A stretch of DNA of 32,876 nt. Origin: Streptomyces sp. NRRL WC-3618 (lineage in GTDB: Bacteria; Actinomycetota; Actinomycetes; Streptomycetales; Streptomycetaceae). Within the stretch, counting starts at the first letter, position 1. Every line of letters begins with the position of its first letter. The position numbers and the translations under genes are program-made. Positions 16,713 through 24,785 of this stretch are shown in pieces. The notes beneath the pieces are model-generated. The model was not told the origin of the DNA and ran no database searches. It worked only from the letters and a program-made list of their open reading frames with translations. The DNA lies in the NCBI RefSeq assembly GCF_001280005.1, contig NZ_LGDW01000488.1, positions 1 through 32,876 of the forward strand. Direction: 5' to 3'.

Positions 16713-18695
16713 TCAGCTGGACGCGACGACGAAGTTCACGCCGTTCTTCGATGCCACCGTCGAGGAGCCGACGTAGAAGGCGTGCAGGGTGTGCCTGCCC
16801 CTGCTCAGCTTCGGCAGGGTGACGGTGACCTTGCCGGCGCTCAGCGTGCCGGTGGCGATGATGCGGGAGCCCTCGTAGACCCGGACCGTGCCGGTGGGCG
16901 TGGTGCCGGTCGCGGTGACCTTCACGGTGACCTTGGCGCGGGCGGTGTGGCTGACCGAGGTCGGGGCGCTGGTGCTGACCGCCGGGTTCGCCTTGGTGAT
17001 CTTCACCGTGGCGGTCGTCGCGGACGCGTTGAGCTTGGTGCTGCCCGCGTAGGAGACGCTCACCGTGTGCGTGGCTACCTTGAGGTGGTTCGACAGGCTG
17101 ACGGTGACCTTGCCGGCGCTGTTGAGGGTGCCGGTGCCGAGGACGGTGGCGCCCTCCTTGACGGTGACCTTGCCGGCGGGGACGACGCCGTGGGTGCCGG
17201 TCACGGTGACGGCGACCTTCGGGACGATGCCGTACGCGGTCGTGGTGCCGGACGCCTTCGTGGTGCTGGCGAACTTGACCGCGCCGGTCCAGGTGGCGGC
17301 GTCGCCGGTGCCGATCACGTTGGCGGCGGCGACCTCGGCGGTGTAGGTGCCGGTGGCCAGGCCCGGGAAGGTGTAGGACGTGGTGGTCGCCGGGACGTCC
17401 TTGGTGGCGACGAGCGCGCCCTCGGCGTCCTTCAGCGTCACGCGGTAGTCGGTGACGGGCTGGGCCGGGGCGGGGTTCGGAGCGGTCCAGGCCAGCTTGA
17501 CGCTCGCGTCGCCGACGGTGGTCTTCAGGACGGGCGGGGCGGGCGTCTTGAGTTCGAGGCCGCTGATCTCCAGGCCGCCGATCTTGGCGTGCCGGGTGAG
17601 GTTGACCGAGCCGTTGTAGGACTCGTTCACGAAGCCGAACTTGGCGATGACGGCCTCGGCGGCCTCGGAGGCGAAGGCCGCCTCGTGGGCGCCGCTGGTG
17701 ACGAAGACGTCGTAGACGTCCTTGTCGAAGAAGATGCTGGTCGGGTCGATCGCCCGGCTCGGGACGACGTTGTAGACGTCGCGGCCGAAGGTGGAGTTCT
17801 CGTAGTAGGCGTTGACCGGGGCGAGCTTGCCGTTGACCGTGGTGACCGGGCTGGTCACTCCGATGTCGTTCGGCAGCTTGACGGCGGCCAGGTGCGCGCC
17901 GGCGGCGACCGCGGTCTTGCTGTGGTCGGGGGCGATGTCGTTGTTCTGCGCGATCCAGCTGCCCACGGAGAACGGGACGAGCGTGCCGTCCGCGGTGAGC
18001 GCGGTGTCGGCCTGGTTCTCCTGGGTGGTCGTGATGCTCGTGTCGACCGTGTTCTCGCCGAGTCCGATCGCCGCGAGGAAGAACTTGCGGGTGCCGGAGC
18101 CGCTCTGCGGGAGGACCGGGTGCACGGTCTGGCCGTTGATCTTGTGGTCGCTGCCGGCCGCGTAGACGTCGTGCAGTTGGTCGACCGTCAGGCTGTCGAG
18201 GCCGGAGCCGCGGACCGCGACGCCGACCGCGTCCCGGGCGAACGGGATGTAGGTGAGCGCGTTGCCGGAGACGCTCGAGACGCCCGAGGAGCGGGCGAAG
18301 TCGACCTGGCCCTTGACGGAGACGCCCGTCGCGTTGGGGAACAGGTCACCCGTCAGCGACATGCTGAGCGCGGTCCGGCCGGGGCCGGAACCGTTGGGCC
18401 GGGTGAAGGTCGTACCGCCCGAGCGGGTCTGGATGGTGGCGGAGCCGATCGCGTCGTACGAGGCGAGGCCCGCGCCGGCCGTCGACTTCACGGCGGAGTC
18501 GGCGTAGCTCTTGCCGTTGACGGTGTCACCGGCGAGGGCGTTCAGGACGTCCTGGGTGGTGTCGGAACCCACGCCCACGAGCTTGCGGAACGTTCCGGCG
18601 GGGGTGGGGTCGGCGGAAGCGGGGCTCGCGAGAGCCAGCGTGCCGGACACCACTGCGGCGGCGACCATGGCCGCGGTGAGGCGCGTTGTGCGCAT
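16713..18695 (-). CDS. Secreted PstS-like binding protein with FN3 and two Ig-like domains
   Basis: 660 residues. A Sec signal peptide (1-28, ending SPASA) precedes a PstS-type solute-binding domain (about 35-370; KLVGVGSDTTQDVLNAL and PVLPQSGSGTRKFFLAAIG). After that come an FN3-like domain (about 385-470, SVKLAWTAPNP...YTFPGLATGTYTAEV) and two Big_3-type Ig-like domains (about 480-565 and 570-655) sharing GKVTV, GTGTL/ATGTL and HTVSVSYAGS/HTLHAFYVGS. There is no lipobox, LPXTG motif or C-terminal membrane segment, so it is released or held non-covalently. ATG at 18695 has AGGAGAA 6 bases upstream; the open frame upstream lacks any signal-like sequence. It sits between the 910-residue protein and the sortase-like gene. 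A palindrome at 18766-18806 suggests its own regulation. The ligand is not proven. Confidence 0.88.
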   Translation of the reverse strand: MRTTRLTAAMVAAAVVSGTLALASPASADPTPAGTFRKLVGVGSDTTQDVLNALAGDTVNGKSYADSAVKSTAGAGLASYDAIGSATIQTRSGGTTFTRPNGSGPGRTALSMSLTGDLFPNATGVSVKGQVDFARSSGVSSVSGNALTYIPFARDAVGVAVRGSGLDSLTVDQLHDVYAAGSDHKINGQTVHPVLPQSGSGTRKFFLAAIGLGENTVDTSITTTQENQADTALTADGTLVPFSVGSWIAQNNDIAPDHSKTAVAAGAHLAAVKLPNDIGVTSPVTTVNGKLAPVNAYYENSTFGRDVYNVVPSRAIDPTSIFFDKDVYDVFVTSGAHEAAFASEAAEAVIAKFGFVNESYNGSVNLTRHAKIGGLEISGLELKTPAPPVLKTTVGDASVKLAWTAPNPAPAQPVTDYRVTLKDAEGALVATKDVPATTTSYTFPGLATGTYTAEVAAANVIGTGDAATWTGAVKFASTTKASGTTTAYGIVPKVAVTVTGTHGVVPAGKVTVKEGATVLGTGTLNSAGKVTVSLSNHLKVATHTVSVSYAGSTKLNASATTATVKITKANPAVSTSAPTSVSHTARAKVTVKVTATGTTPTGTVRVYEGSRIIATGTLSAGKVTVTLPKLSRGRHTLHAFYVGSSTVASKNGVNFVVASS

Positions 18696-18765
18696 CGAGG
18701 TTCTCCTGTTGTGCGTCGTCATGCGTCTTGTGGCGAGGGCGCCGCCCGGCTCACGCACTAGGGCG

Positions 18766-18806
18766 TGTCGTCACATCGCCGCCAGGCAGGCGGGAATGTG
18801 ACGACA
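18766..18806. promoter_or_regulatory. Long inverted repeat TGTCGTCACAT...ATGTGACGACA
   Basis: Perfect 11-base arms (18766-18776 and 18796-18806) flank a 19-base centre that itself pairs as CCGCC-AGGCA-GGCGG. It is about 70 bp upstream of the FN3/Ig binding-protein ATG and after the terminator of the preceding gene. It may be an operator or a leader hairpin. TCCTGTCGTC, which overlaps one arm here, is also present upstream of pstC (25885-25894). Confidence 0.6.
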
Positions 18807-18848
18807 GGACCTAGGTGCGGGCATGGGCGGATCTGGCAGGGTGGTACG

Positions 18849-18885
18849 GGCCGTCCGCCCCGACTGACTTTCGGGGCGGGCGGCC
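18849..18885 (-). terminator. Strong terminator hairpin after the 910-residue protein gene
   Basis: GGCCGTCCGCCCCGA and TCGGGGCGGGCGGCC form a 15-bp stem (one G-T pair) with a 7-base loop. It starts 40 bases past the stop. No T-run follows on either strand, which is common for Streptomyces terminators. It divides the Pst-type locus into two transcription blocks. Confidence 0.65.
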
Positions 18886-18924
18886 GTCTGTGGGGAGCCC
18901 GGCCGGGGGCCGGGGCTCCGGGGC

Positions 18925-21657
18925 TCAGCCCCGGCCGGGTGGCAGCAGCTTGCGCAGCCGCTCGGGCAGGGTGAGTTCGGGGATGACGGTCACGGTGCGA
19001 CCGCCGGGAAGCGGGACCCGGAGCGGCAGCCGCAGCCGGCCACCGCCGGCGAAGGGCGCCCCGATACCGGCCGCGGCACCGAGCGCGGCGCCCACCGGGA
19101 CGGCGTAGCGCAGCGCGTTCGCCGGGTCGGCGGGGGTGGTGCCGAGGGCGGTGGTCCGGACGGCCTGGCCGCCGCCGTACGAGGGCCGGTCGCTCGGCGA
19201 CGCGCTCGCCGCCCCGCCACCGGACGCGGCGCCGCCGGTCGTACCGCCGTCGGTCGCGCCCCCGGCCCCCGTGCCACCGGAGACACCGGCACCGCCCGTA
19301 CCGTCCGCGCCGCCGGAGCCGCCGCCGGACGTGTCACCGCCGGACGTACCGCCGACCCCGCCGCTCGTTCCACCGGAGGACGAGCCGCCGCCCGGAGGGG
19401 CGGACGGACCGGTGTAGTGGACAAGGGCGGTGGCCGCCTTGGCGGTCCTCGCGCGCAGGCCGGCGGGCAGCGGGGCGTAGCCGGCCGGGAGGCGGCCCGG
19501 GTCGGCGCCGCCGATCTGCCCCTTGCCGGCCGCGTACGTCAGCAGAGCCGCGTAGTCCTTGCGGGCGGCGGGGTCGAGCTTCGCCGGGCGCATTGCCGCG
19601 TAGACGAGCTGGGCGAGCGGGTACGCGCCCTTCGCGGTCGCCTTGGCCGGGACGATCTCCGGGGCCTTCGCGCCGGACGCGCTCGCCGCGGCGGCGGTGA
19701 GGGACGCGGTGGTGGGTGCGGTGAACGTGCCGGCGGCGTTACGCAGCCGCGCGGTCTGGAGGCCGTAGCGAACGGCGGAGGCCGCGTCGGTCACCGTGAT
19801 CACGAACCGGGACCCGACCGTCTGCGGGCCGGGGTTCTTGTACGCGGGCGGGCTCGCCAGCGGGTCCCAGGTCGCCTTCCACAGGCTGTCGGCGCGCCGG
19901 GTGTGCAGGGCGCCGGCGTGCATGTCCGTCACGTACGGATGAAAGTCGATCATGCACTGCGGTGCGGTGGCGCCGGTGCCCGGCGGGATCGTGCACCAGG
20001 GGTCGCTCTTGGGGTAGGTGTCGAGGTCGGCCGGGTCGAAGGCGAAGCCGGTGGGGTTCACGTCCGTGTTGGTGCTGAAGTACGGGTTGACCTTCATGCC
20101 CCAGTCGTCGGAGACGCCCGCGAGGAAGTTGCGCGCCTCCTTGTCGGAGACGATCCACTGCCAGAGCGCGCGCGCCGAGTCGCTGTGGCCCAGCGCGGTG
20201 AGCAGGTCGGTGTCGGTGGCCGGGGTCTCGGGGACGGACAGTTCGGCGAACTCCGGGTTGAGCGCGATGAACTCGGGGTCGCTGGCCAGTCCGGCCGGGT
20301 TGTTCGTCGCCCAGCCGTAGCCCTTCGCGGCGGTGGTGCCGACGACCGCTCCCCAGGGGGAGTTGCGGTAGGACTCGGTGAGCAGTTTGGCGACCAGCCG
20401 GGGGGTCAGGTCGAGGGACTCGACCTTGGTGCCGGCCAGCTTGCGGACCGCCTCGGAGGCGCCTGCCTTGGGTCTGCGTTCGACGGTGAAGCCGATGACG
20501 GTGCCGGAGAGCGCGGTCGGCGCGTACACGGTGGGGTCCGCCGGGGCGGTCGTGCCCGCGTCCGCGCCCAGCGCCCGGGTGGTGAACGCCAGGCCCGATG
20601 TGCCGTCGGCGATGAGACGGGAGCGGGTGTCGGGCTCGCCGAGCTCCGTGTAGCCGTACACCTTGCCGCTCGGGCACAGGGCGGTCTGCCAGCTGCTCAT
20701 GGCGTCGGCGACGAGTTCGCTGCCCGAGGTGGCGCGTTCGTCGGAGCCCAGCGCGCAGTTGGCGCCGACCGCGTTGAAGCCGAGCCGGACGGCGACGCGG
20801 TTCTTCCAGTTGGTCGCGGAGACCGGGGAGCCGGCGTTGACCTGGCTGGTGTCGGCGTAGGGCTTGCCGTCCAGGTCGAGATGGCCCTGCGGGACGATGA
20901 CCAGCCAGCAGGAGCGGGGCTTCACAGTCCCGTTCTGCCGTACGGGGGTGCCGCAGCCGAGGTGCGGGGCCTCGTTGGCGGTCTGCACCTCGACGAACTC
21001 CCGGCCGGTGCCGTCGGCGCCGGTGCGGGCGAAGTCGACCTCGTTGGTGGTGTTGCGGTTGAACAGGGGGTTGTTCTGGGTGCCGGAGGTGATCAGCGTG
21101 CCGTCGACGGACTTGAAGGGGACCTCGCCGAGGCCGGACACGTTGCCGGCGCCGTAGCGGTTGTCCTGGCCGTAGTTGGTGGGGTCGGCGCTGTAGAAGA
21201 CCTTGCGGGTGTCGTCGTACTCGTTGCCGGGCCAGCTGCCCCGGTCGGTGGTCGGGGAGGCGCCGTATTGGCACTGGGTGCGCGAGGGGCCCGGGTTGGC
21301 GGCGACCGTGCCGTCGTCGTCACCCCAGCACTGCATGATCTGCACGAAGTCGGTGTTGAACAGGGTGCCCGCGAGGGTGGTCGGGGTGCCGCCGGTCCAG
21401 GAGACGGTGACCGCCTGGCTGGTGAGGTGCTCGGTCTGGCTGACGGTGAACCGCATGTCCTTGAACTCGCCGCGCCCGGAGACGGTGACGGCGGAGCCGT
21501 GGGCCGCGTCGGCGGTCGCGGGCGGGGCGGTCTGCGCGACGGCCAGCCCGGCGAGCGCGCCGACGGCCGCCCCGGCGACGAAGCGCACCAGCAGCCGGCG
21601 TATTCGGCTGTTGGCCCGGGAGCTCGTGATCGTGGTCATGGTCGTGATCGTGGTCAT
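18925..21657 (-). CDS. Large secreted protein of unknown function in the Pst-type locus
   Basis: 910 residues, not recognised beyond context. An N-terminal basic stretch and hydrophobic segment (about 20-48) form a long signal peptide. A ~690-residue exported region follows, with several Cys (for example MQCWGDDDG, APHLGCGTPV, CWLVIVPQGH) and loosely PstS-like elements such as DLTPRLVAKLLTESYRNSPWG and SRLIADGTSGLAF. A Gly/Ser/Thr-rich linker spans about 746-840, then a short Ala/Gly hydrophobic stretch (about 855-875) and a basic tail. I chose ATG at 21657, which overlaps the stop of the PstS-like gene as ATGA; the longer open frame is the shadow of that gene. Translational coupling implies the two act together, perhaps as receptor and accessory surface subunit. 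No sortase signal LPXTG was seen. Confidence 0.8.
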   Translation of the reverse strand: MTTITTMTTITSSRANSRIRRLLVRFVAGAAVGALAGLAVAQTAPPATADAAHGSAVTVSGRGEFKDMRFTVSQTEHLTSQAVTVSWTGGTPTTLAGTLFNTDFVQIMQCWGDDDGTVAANPGPSRTQCQYGASPTTDRGSWPGNEYDDTRKVFYSADPTNYGQDNRYGAGNVSGLGEVPFKSVDGTLITSGTQNNPLFNRNTTNEVDFARTGADGTGREFVEVQTANEAPHLGCGTPVRQNGTVKPRSCWLVIVPQGHLDLDGKPYADTSQVNAGSPVSATNWKNRVAVRLGFNAVGANCALGSDERATSGSELVADAMSSWQTALCPSGKVYGYTELGEPDTRSRLIADGTSGLAFTTRALGADAGTTAPADPTVYAPTALSGTVIGFTVERRPKAGASEAVRKLAGTKVESLDLTPRLVAKLLTESYRNSPWGAVVGTTAAKGYGWATNNPAGLASDPEFIALNPEFAELSVPETPATDTDLLTALGHSDSARALWQWIVSDKEARNFLAGVSDDWGMKVNPYFSTNTDVNPTGFAFDPADLDTYPKSDPWCTIPPGTGATAPQCMIDFHPYVTDMHAGALHTRRADSLWKATWDPLASPPAYKNPGPQTVGSRFVITVTDAASAVRYGLQTARLRNAAGTFTAPTTASLTAAAASASGAKAPEIVPAKATAKGAYPLAQLVYAAMRPAKLDPAARKDYAALLTYAAGKGQIGGADPGRLPAGYAPLPAGLRARTAKAATALVHYTGPSAPPGGGSSSGGTSGGVGGTSGGDTSGGGSGGADGTGGAGVSGGTGAGGATDGGTTGGAASGGGAASASPSDRPSYGGGQAVRTTALGTTPADPANALRYAVPVGAALGAAAGIGAPFAGGGRLRLPLRVPLPGGRTVTVIPELTLPERLRKLLPPGRG

Positions 21658-23450
21658 CGCGCGTTCCCGTCCGTGGTGTCGCCGCCGGTGCCATTGCTGC
21701 CGCGGGCGCCGAGCATCCGGGCGACGGTGGAGGGCAGCAGGACGAGGCCGAGGATCAGCAGGGCCGCGAGCACCATCAGGGTCTGGGCGCCGGTCCAGCC
21801 GCTGCGACCGGCCACGGCGACCGGCTGGGCCAGCGCGATCGTGCCGCCGACGACGGCGCCGCCGCCCGCGCCGGTCGCGCCGCCCCCGGCGGACGCGGAC
21901 AGCACCTGCCCGGTGTCGGGATCGACGACCGGCTTCCTGTCGCCGCCCCCGCTCGCCGCGGCGCCCCCGGCCGCGCTGCCGCCGGACGCCGAGCCGCCGG
22001 TACTCCCCCCGGACGCGGTGCCGCCGGACGCCGTACCGCCGGACGTTCCCCCGGACGCCGTACCACCGGAGCCGCCGGAGCCGCCCGCACCACCCGACCC
22101 ACCAGAACCGCCTGAACCACCCGCCCCGCCGCCCGGCTTGGCCCCGCCGCTGCCCGTGGTGCAGGGCGCGGCGCCCTTCTTGTCGCAGGCCGCCGGATAA
22201 GGGGCCGTCTCCGCGAGCCTGTTGCGGCCGTCGGCGCTGAAGGTGGGGTTGTTGCAGCCCTTGATGTTGATGTTCTGCGTCTTCACGCCCGGGATCCGGC
22301 GGATCTGGTCGAAGCCCGCCCGCACCAGGTTGATCGGCAGCGGCGAGTAGCCGAGCTGGGGCGCCTGCTGCTGGCCCTGGCACATGAAGTAGTAGGAGAA
22401 CGCGCCGAGCGTCTTGCCCTTGTCCTCGGTGAAGGTGCCCTGCACCTTGAGCGGCAGGATCATGTACGAGTAGCTGGACAGCGGGTAGTTGCGCTTGTCG
22501 GTGTCGTTGTAGACACCTTCGAGCTTCTGGGTGAGGTAGTCGGCGGAGGTCTTGTTGGTGTTGATCTTCGCCTTGAGGAGCGAGACGGCGACGTTCTTCG
22601 GGGTCGGCTCGGTGTAGTAGCCCGCGTGGTTGAGGACCTTGGCGACCGGATAGCCCTCGTTGATGGCGTACGAGTAGTTGACGTACCCGATCGCGCCCTC
22701 GCCGTAGTTCTGGGCGACGTATCCCGCCACGCCCGGGTCGCCGGACTGGGCGATCATGCCGGGGACGGTCGGGTAGTACGAGGTCTGCCCGCAGGCGCCC
22801 GAGCGGCCGACCTTGGCGCAGTACGCCTTCCACAGCGCCGCGTGCTGGTTGGCCATCCACATCGTGAACTGGGCGGTGGAGCCCGAACCGTCGGAGCGGA
22901 CGACCGGGACGACCGCGCGGTGGGGCAGCTGGAGCCCCGGGTTGTCGGCCTTGACGACCGGGTCGTCCCAGTACTTCACGACACCGGTGAAGATCTTGGT
23001 GACCACGTCTCCGGAGAGACGGAGGTTGGTGACCTTTTTGCCGTTGACCGTCAGGTGGTACATGAAGGAGGTGCCGCCGGCCACGATCGGCATGTACGCG
23101 TAACTGCCGGCGGACGGGCGTTCGGCGGCCGAGCCGTCGGTCGGGTTGGTCTGGAACGGGATGTCCGAGACCGCGAAGTCGACCGTGCCGCTGAGGAACT
23201 GGCGGCGGCCGTCGGAGGATCCGCTGCCGGCGTAGCTGATGCGCATGCCGTACTGGTTGACGGCCTTGCGCCACTGTTCGATGGCGTTCTCCGCCCAGGT
23301 CGAACCGGCCCCGGCGACCGGGGTGTAGCTCTCGGCGGCGGCGGGCGCGGCGAGCGGCCCGGCCAGCAGCGCGGCGACCACGCCGAGCAGGGCCGCGAGG
23401 GCCGCCGACGCGCGCAGGCGCCTGAGGGCGGTGGTGAGGTGGCTGCGCAT
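21654..23450 (-). CDS. pstS: PstS-like binding protein with C-terminal membrane anchor
   Basis: 598 residues, much longer than usual PstS (~370). A Sec signal peptide (1-39, ending APAAA) has no lipobox Cys. The binding domain (about 40-430) keeps PstS marks: VAGAGSTWAENAIEQW, ISYAGSGSSDGRRQFLSG, VDFAVSDIPFQ and VVRSDGSGSTAQFTMWM, the Ser/Thr/Asp loops that hold the oxyanion in the family. Then come a Gly/Ser/Ala linker (about 433-505), a short segment with DRKPVVDPDTGQVL, and one membrane helix near the C-terminus (about 558-576) with a short cytoplasmic tail. So the usual lipid anchor is replaced by a protein anchor on a flexible stalk. ATG at 23450 shares its A with the pstA stop (TGATG). 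Phosphate is the likely ligand, but this is inferred. Confidence 0.88.
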   Translation of the reverse strand: MRSHLTTALRRLRASAALAALLGVVAALLAGPLAAPAAAESYTPVAGAGSTWAENAIEQWRKAVNQYGMRISYAGSGSSDGRRQFLSGTVDFAVSDIPFQTNPTDGSAAERPSAGSYAYMPIVAGGTSFMYHLTVNGKKVTNLRLSGDVVTKIFTGVVKYWDDPVVKADNPGLQLPHRAVVPVVRSDGSGSTAQFTMWMANQHAALWKAYCAKVGRSGACGQTSYYPTVPGMIAQSGDPGVAGYVAQNYGEGAIGYVNYSYAINEGYPVAKVLNHAGYYTEPTPKNVAVSLLKAKINTNKTSADYLTQKLEGVYNDTDKRNYPLSSYSYMILPLKVQGTFTEDKGKTLGAFSYYFMCQGQQQAPQLGYSPLPINLVRAGFDQIRRIPGVKTQNINIKGCNNPTFSADGRNRLAETAPYPAACDKKGAAPCTTGSGGAKPGGGAGGSGGSGGSGGAGGSGGSGGTASGGTSGGTASGGTASGGSTGGSASGGSAAGGAAASGGGDRKPVVDPDTGQVLSASAGGGATGAGGGAVVGGTIALAQPVAVAGRSGWTGAQTLMVLAALLILGLVLLPSTVARMLGARGSNGTGGDTTDGNAR

Positions 23451-24784
23451 CAGTCGTTGTCTCCGGGAGCGGGGGCGGATGCAGCGGTGTCGTGAGGCTG
23501 AGGGGCGGTGTCCTCGAACAGCGACAGCCCGGGTACGGACGCGGGCGCGTGCGGTTCGGCGAAGCGGGTGACGTCGCGGCGGGAGGCGCGGGCGGTACGG
23601 CGGGCCTGGCGGCGCGTCTGGTGGCCGGGGCCGCGACCGCCGATCACCCGGGCGATCACGAAGAGCGCCAGCACCATGGTCATGAGGACGGCGGCGGCGC
23701 CGAAGCCACGGGCGATCATCTCCGGCTGCGGTGACTTGACGAAGTTGAAGACGGCCAGCGGCAGCGACACCATCGGCCCGGCGGTCGGGTCGGCGTTGAG
23801 CGCCGCCGTGAAGCCGGCGGTCAGCAGCACGGGCGAGGTCTCGCCGATGCCGCGCGCGGTGCCGAGGATGACGGCGGTGGCGAGCCCGGAGCGGGCGGTG
23901 GGCAGGACGACGTGCCACACCGTGCGCCAGCGCGGCGCGCCGAGCGCCTCCGCCGCCTCGGTGAGGTTGCCCGGTACGAGCCGCAGCACCACGTCCGAGG
24001 CCCGGATCACGATCGGCAGCATCATCACGCTGATCGCGAACCCGGCCGCGAGGCCCGACTTGGGCATGCCGAGGCCGAGGATCCAGACGGCGTACACCAT
24101 CAGGCCGGCCACGATCGACGGCAGCGCGGTCATCGCCTCGACGATGGTGCGCACGAACCGGGAGAAGCGGCCCGGGATCTGGTTGAGGTAGACGGCACAG
24201 GCCAGTCCGAGCGGCACGCTGATCGTCAGCGCGATGGCCATCATGATCAGCGTGCCGACCATCGCGTGGGCGATGCCGCCGTTGGTCAACGGGTCGAGCG
24301 GGCCCGCCGCCTGCATGTCCTGCGTGAAGAAGTTGCCGTGCGGCAGGGCCTCCTTGCCACGCCAGGCCGTGAAGCCGACGACGAGGGCGAGGGCGGAGAA
24401 CAGCAGCGTGGCCGCCGTCCACAGCACGACCGTCATCACCCGGTCCCGGACAGCCTGCCCGTTCTCCTCGAACCCGGTCAGCACCGCGTAGACGGCGAGG
24501 AAGACCAGGTAGGCGGTGACGACGAAGCCCAACATGCCGGAGAACGGGGCGAGTTCACCGAACAGCAGGATCGTGACGCACAGCGCGGAGGCGGCGGCCC
24601 CGGTCAGGGACAGCACGGCGGACCGGCTGACACCACCGATACGGCGGGGCTGTTCGGGGGCAGCCACGGGATCCGGCACGACGGGTGCGAGGGGTGCGAC
24701 GGTTGTGACGGATGCGGGCGACGCGGTGGGCGAGGCGAGCGCGCCCTGCCCGTCAGGGGTCTTCGTTACGTCTACGACGGTCAT
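23450..24784 (-). CDS. pstA: Phosphate-type ABC permease PstA
   Basis: 444 residues, longer than typical PstA (~300) through a ~50-residue Pro/Ala/Val-rich N-terminus, an extra membrane pair (SAVLSLTGAAASALCVTILLFG and MLGFVVTAYLVFLAVYAVLTG) and a ~60-residue polar C-terminal tail. The core has PstA hallmarks: HAMVGTLIMMAIALTISVPLG, FVRTIVEAMTALPSIVAGLMVYA, and the ATPase docking loop EAAEALGAPRWRTVWHVVLP. It starts one base after the pstC stop (TGAGATG), with GAGG inside the pstC end. Forms the channel with PstC and is powered by PstB. Confidence 0.93.
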   Translation of the reverse strand: MTVVDVTKTPDGQGALASPTASPASVTTVAPLAPVVPDPVAAPEQPRRIGGVSRSAVLSLTGAAASALCVTILLFGELAPFSGMLGFVVTAYLVFLAVYAVLTGFEENGQAVRDRVMTVVLWTAATLLFSALALVVGFTAWRGKEALPHGNFFTQDMQAAGPLDPLTNGGIAHAMVGTLIMMAIALTISVPLGLACAVYLNQIPGRFSRFVRTIVEAMTALPSIVAGLMVYAVWILGLGMPKSGLAAGFAISVMMLPIVIRASDVVLRLVPGNLTEAAEALGAPRWRTVWHVVLPTARSGLATAVILGTARGIGETSPVLLTAGFTAALNADPTAGPMVSLPLAVFNFVKSPQPEMIARGFGAAAVLMTMVLALFVIARVIGGRGPGHQTRRQARRTARASRRDVTRFAEPHAPASVPGLSLFEDTAPQPHDTAASAPAPGDND

Positions 24785-24785
24785 C

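Noticed and set aside
16713..21657. LPXTG-type sorting signals in the surface proteins
   Set aside because: None of the three proteins ends with an LPXTG/LAXTG motif, hydrophobic stretch and basic tail, so they do not look like substrates of an active sortase.
18925..23274. A 1449-residue single open frame covering the 910-residue gene and much of the PstS-like gene
   Set aside because: The upstream 539 codons are an off-frame shadow of the PstS-like gene, which has its own signal peptide, motifs and stop. The coupled ATG at 21657 with a signal peptide is the better start.
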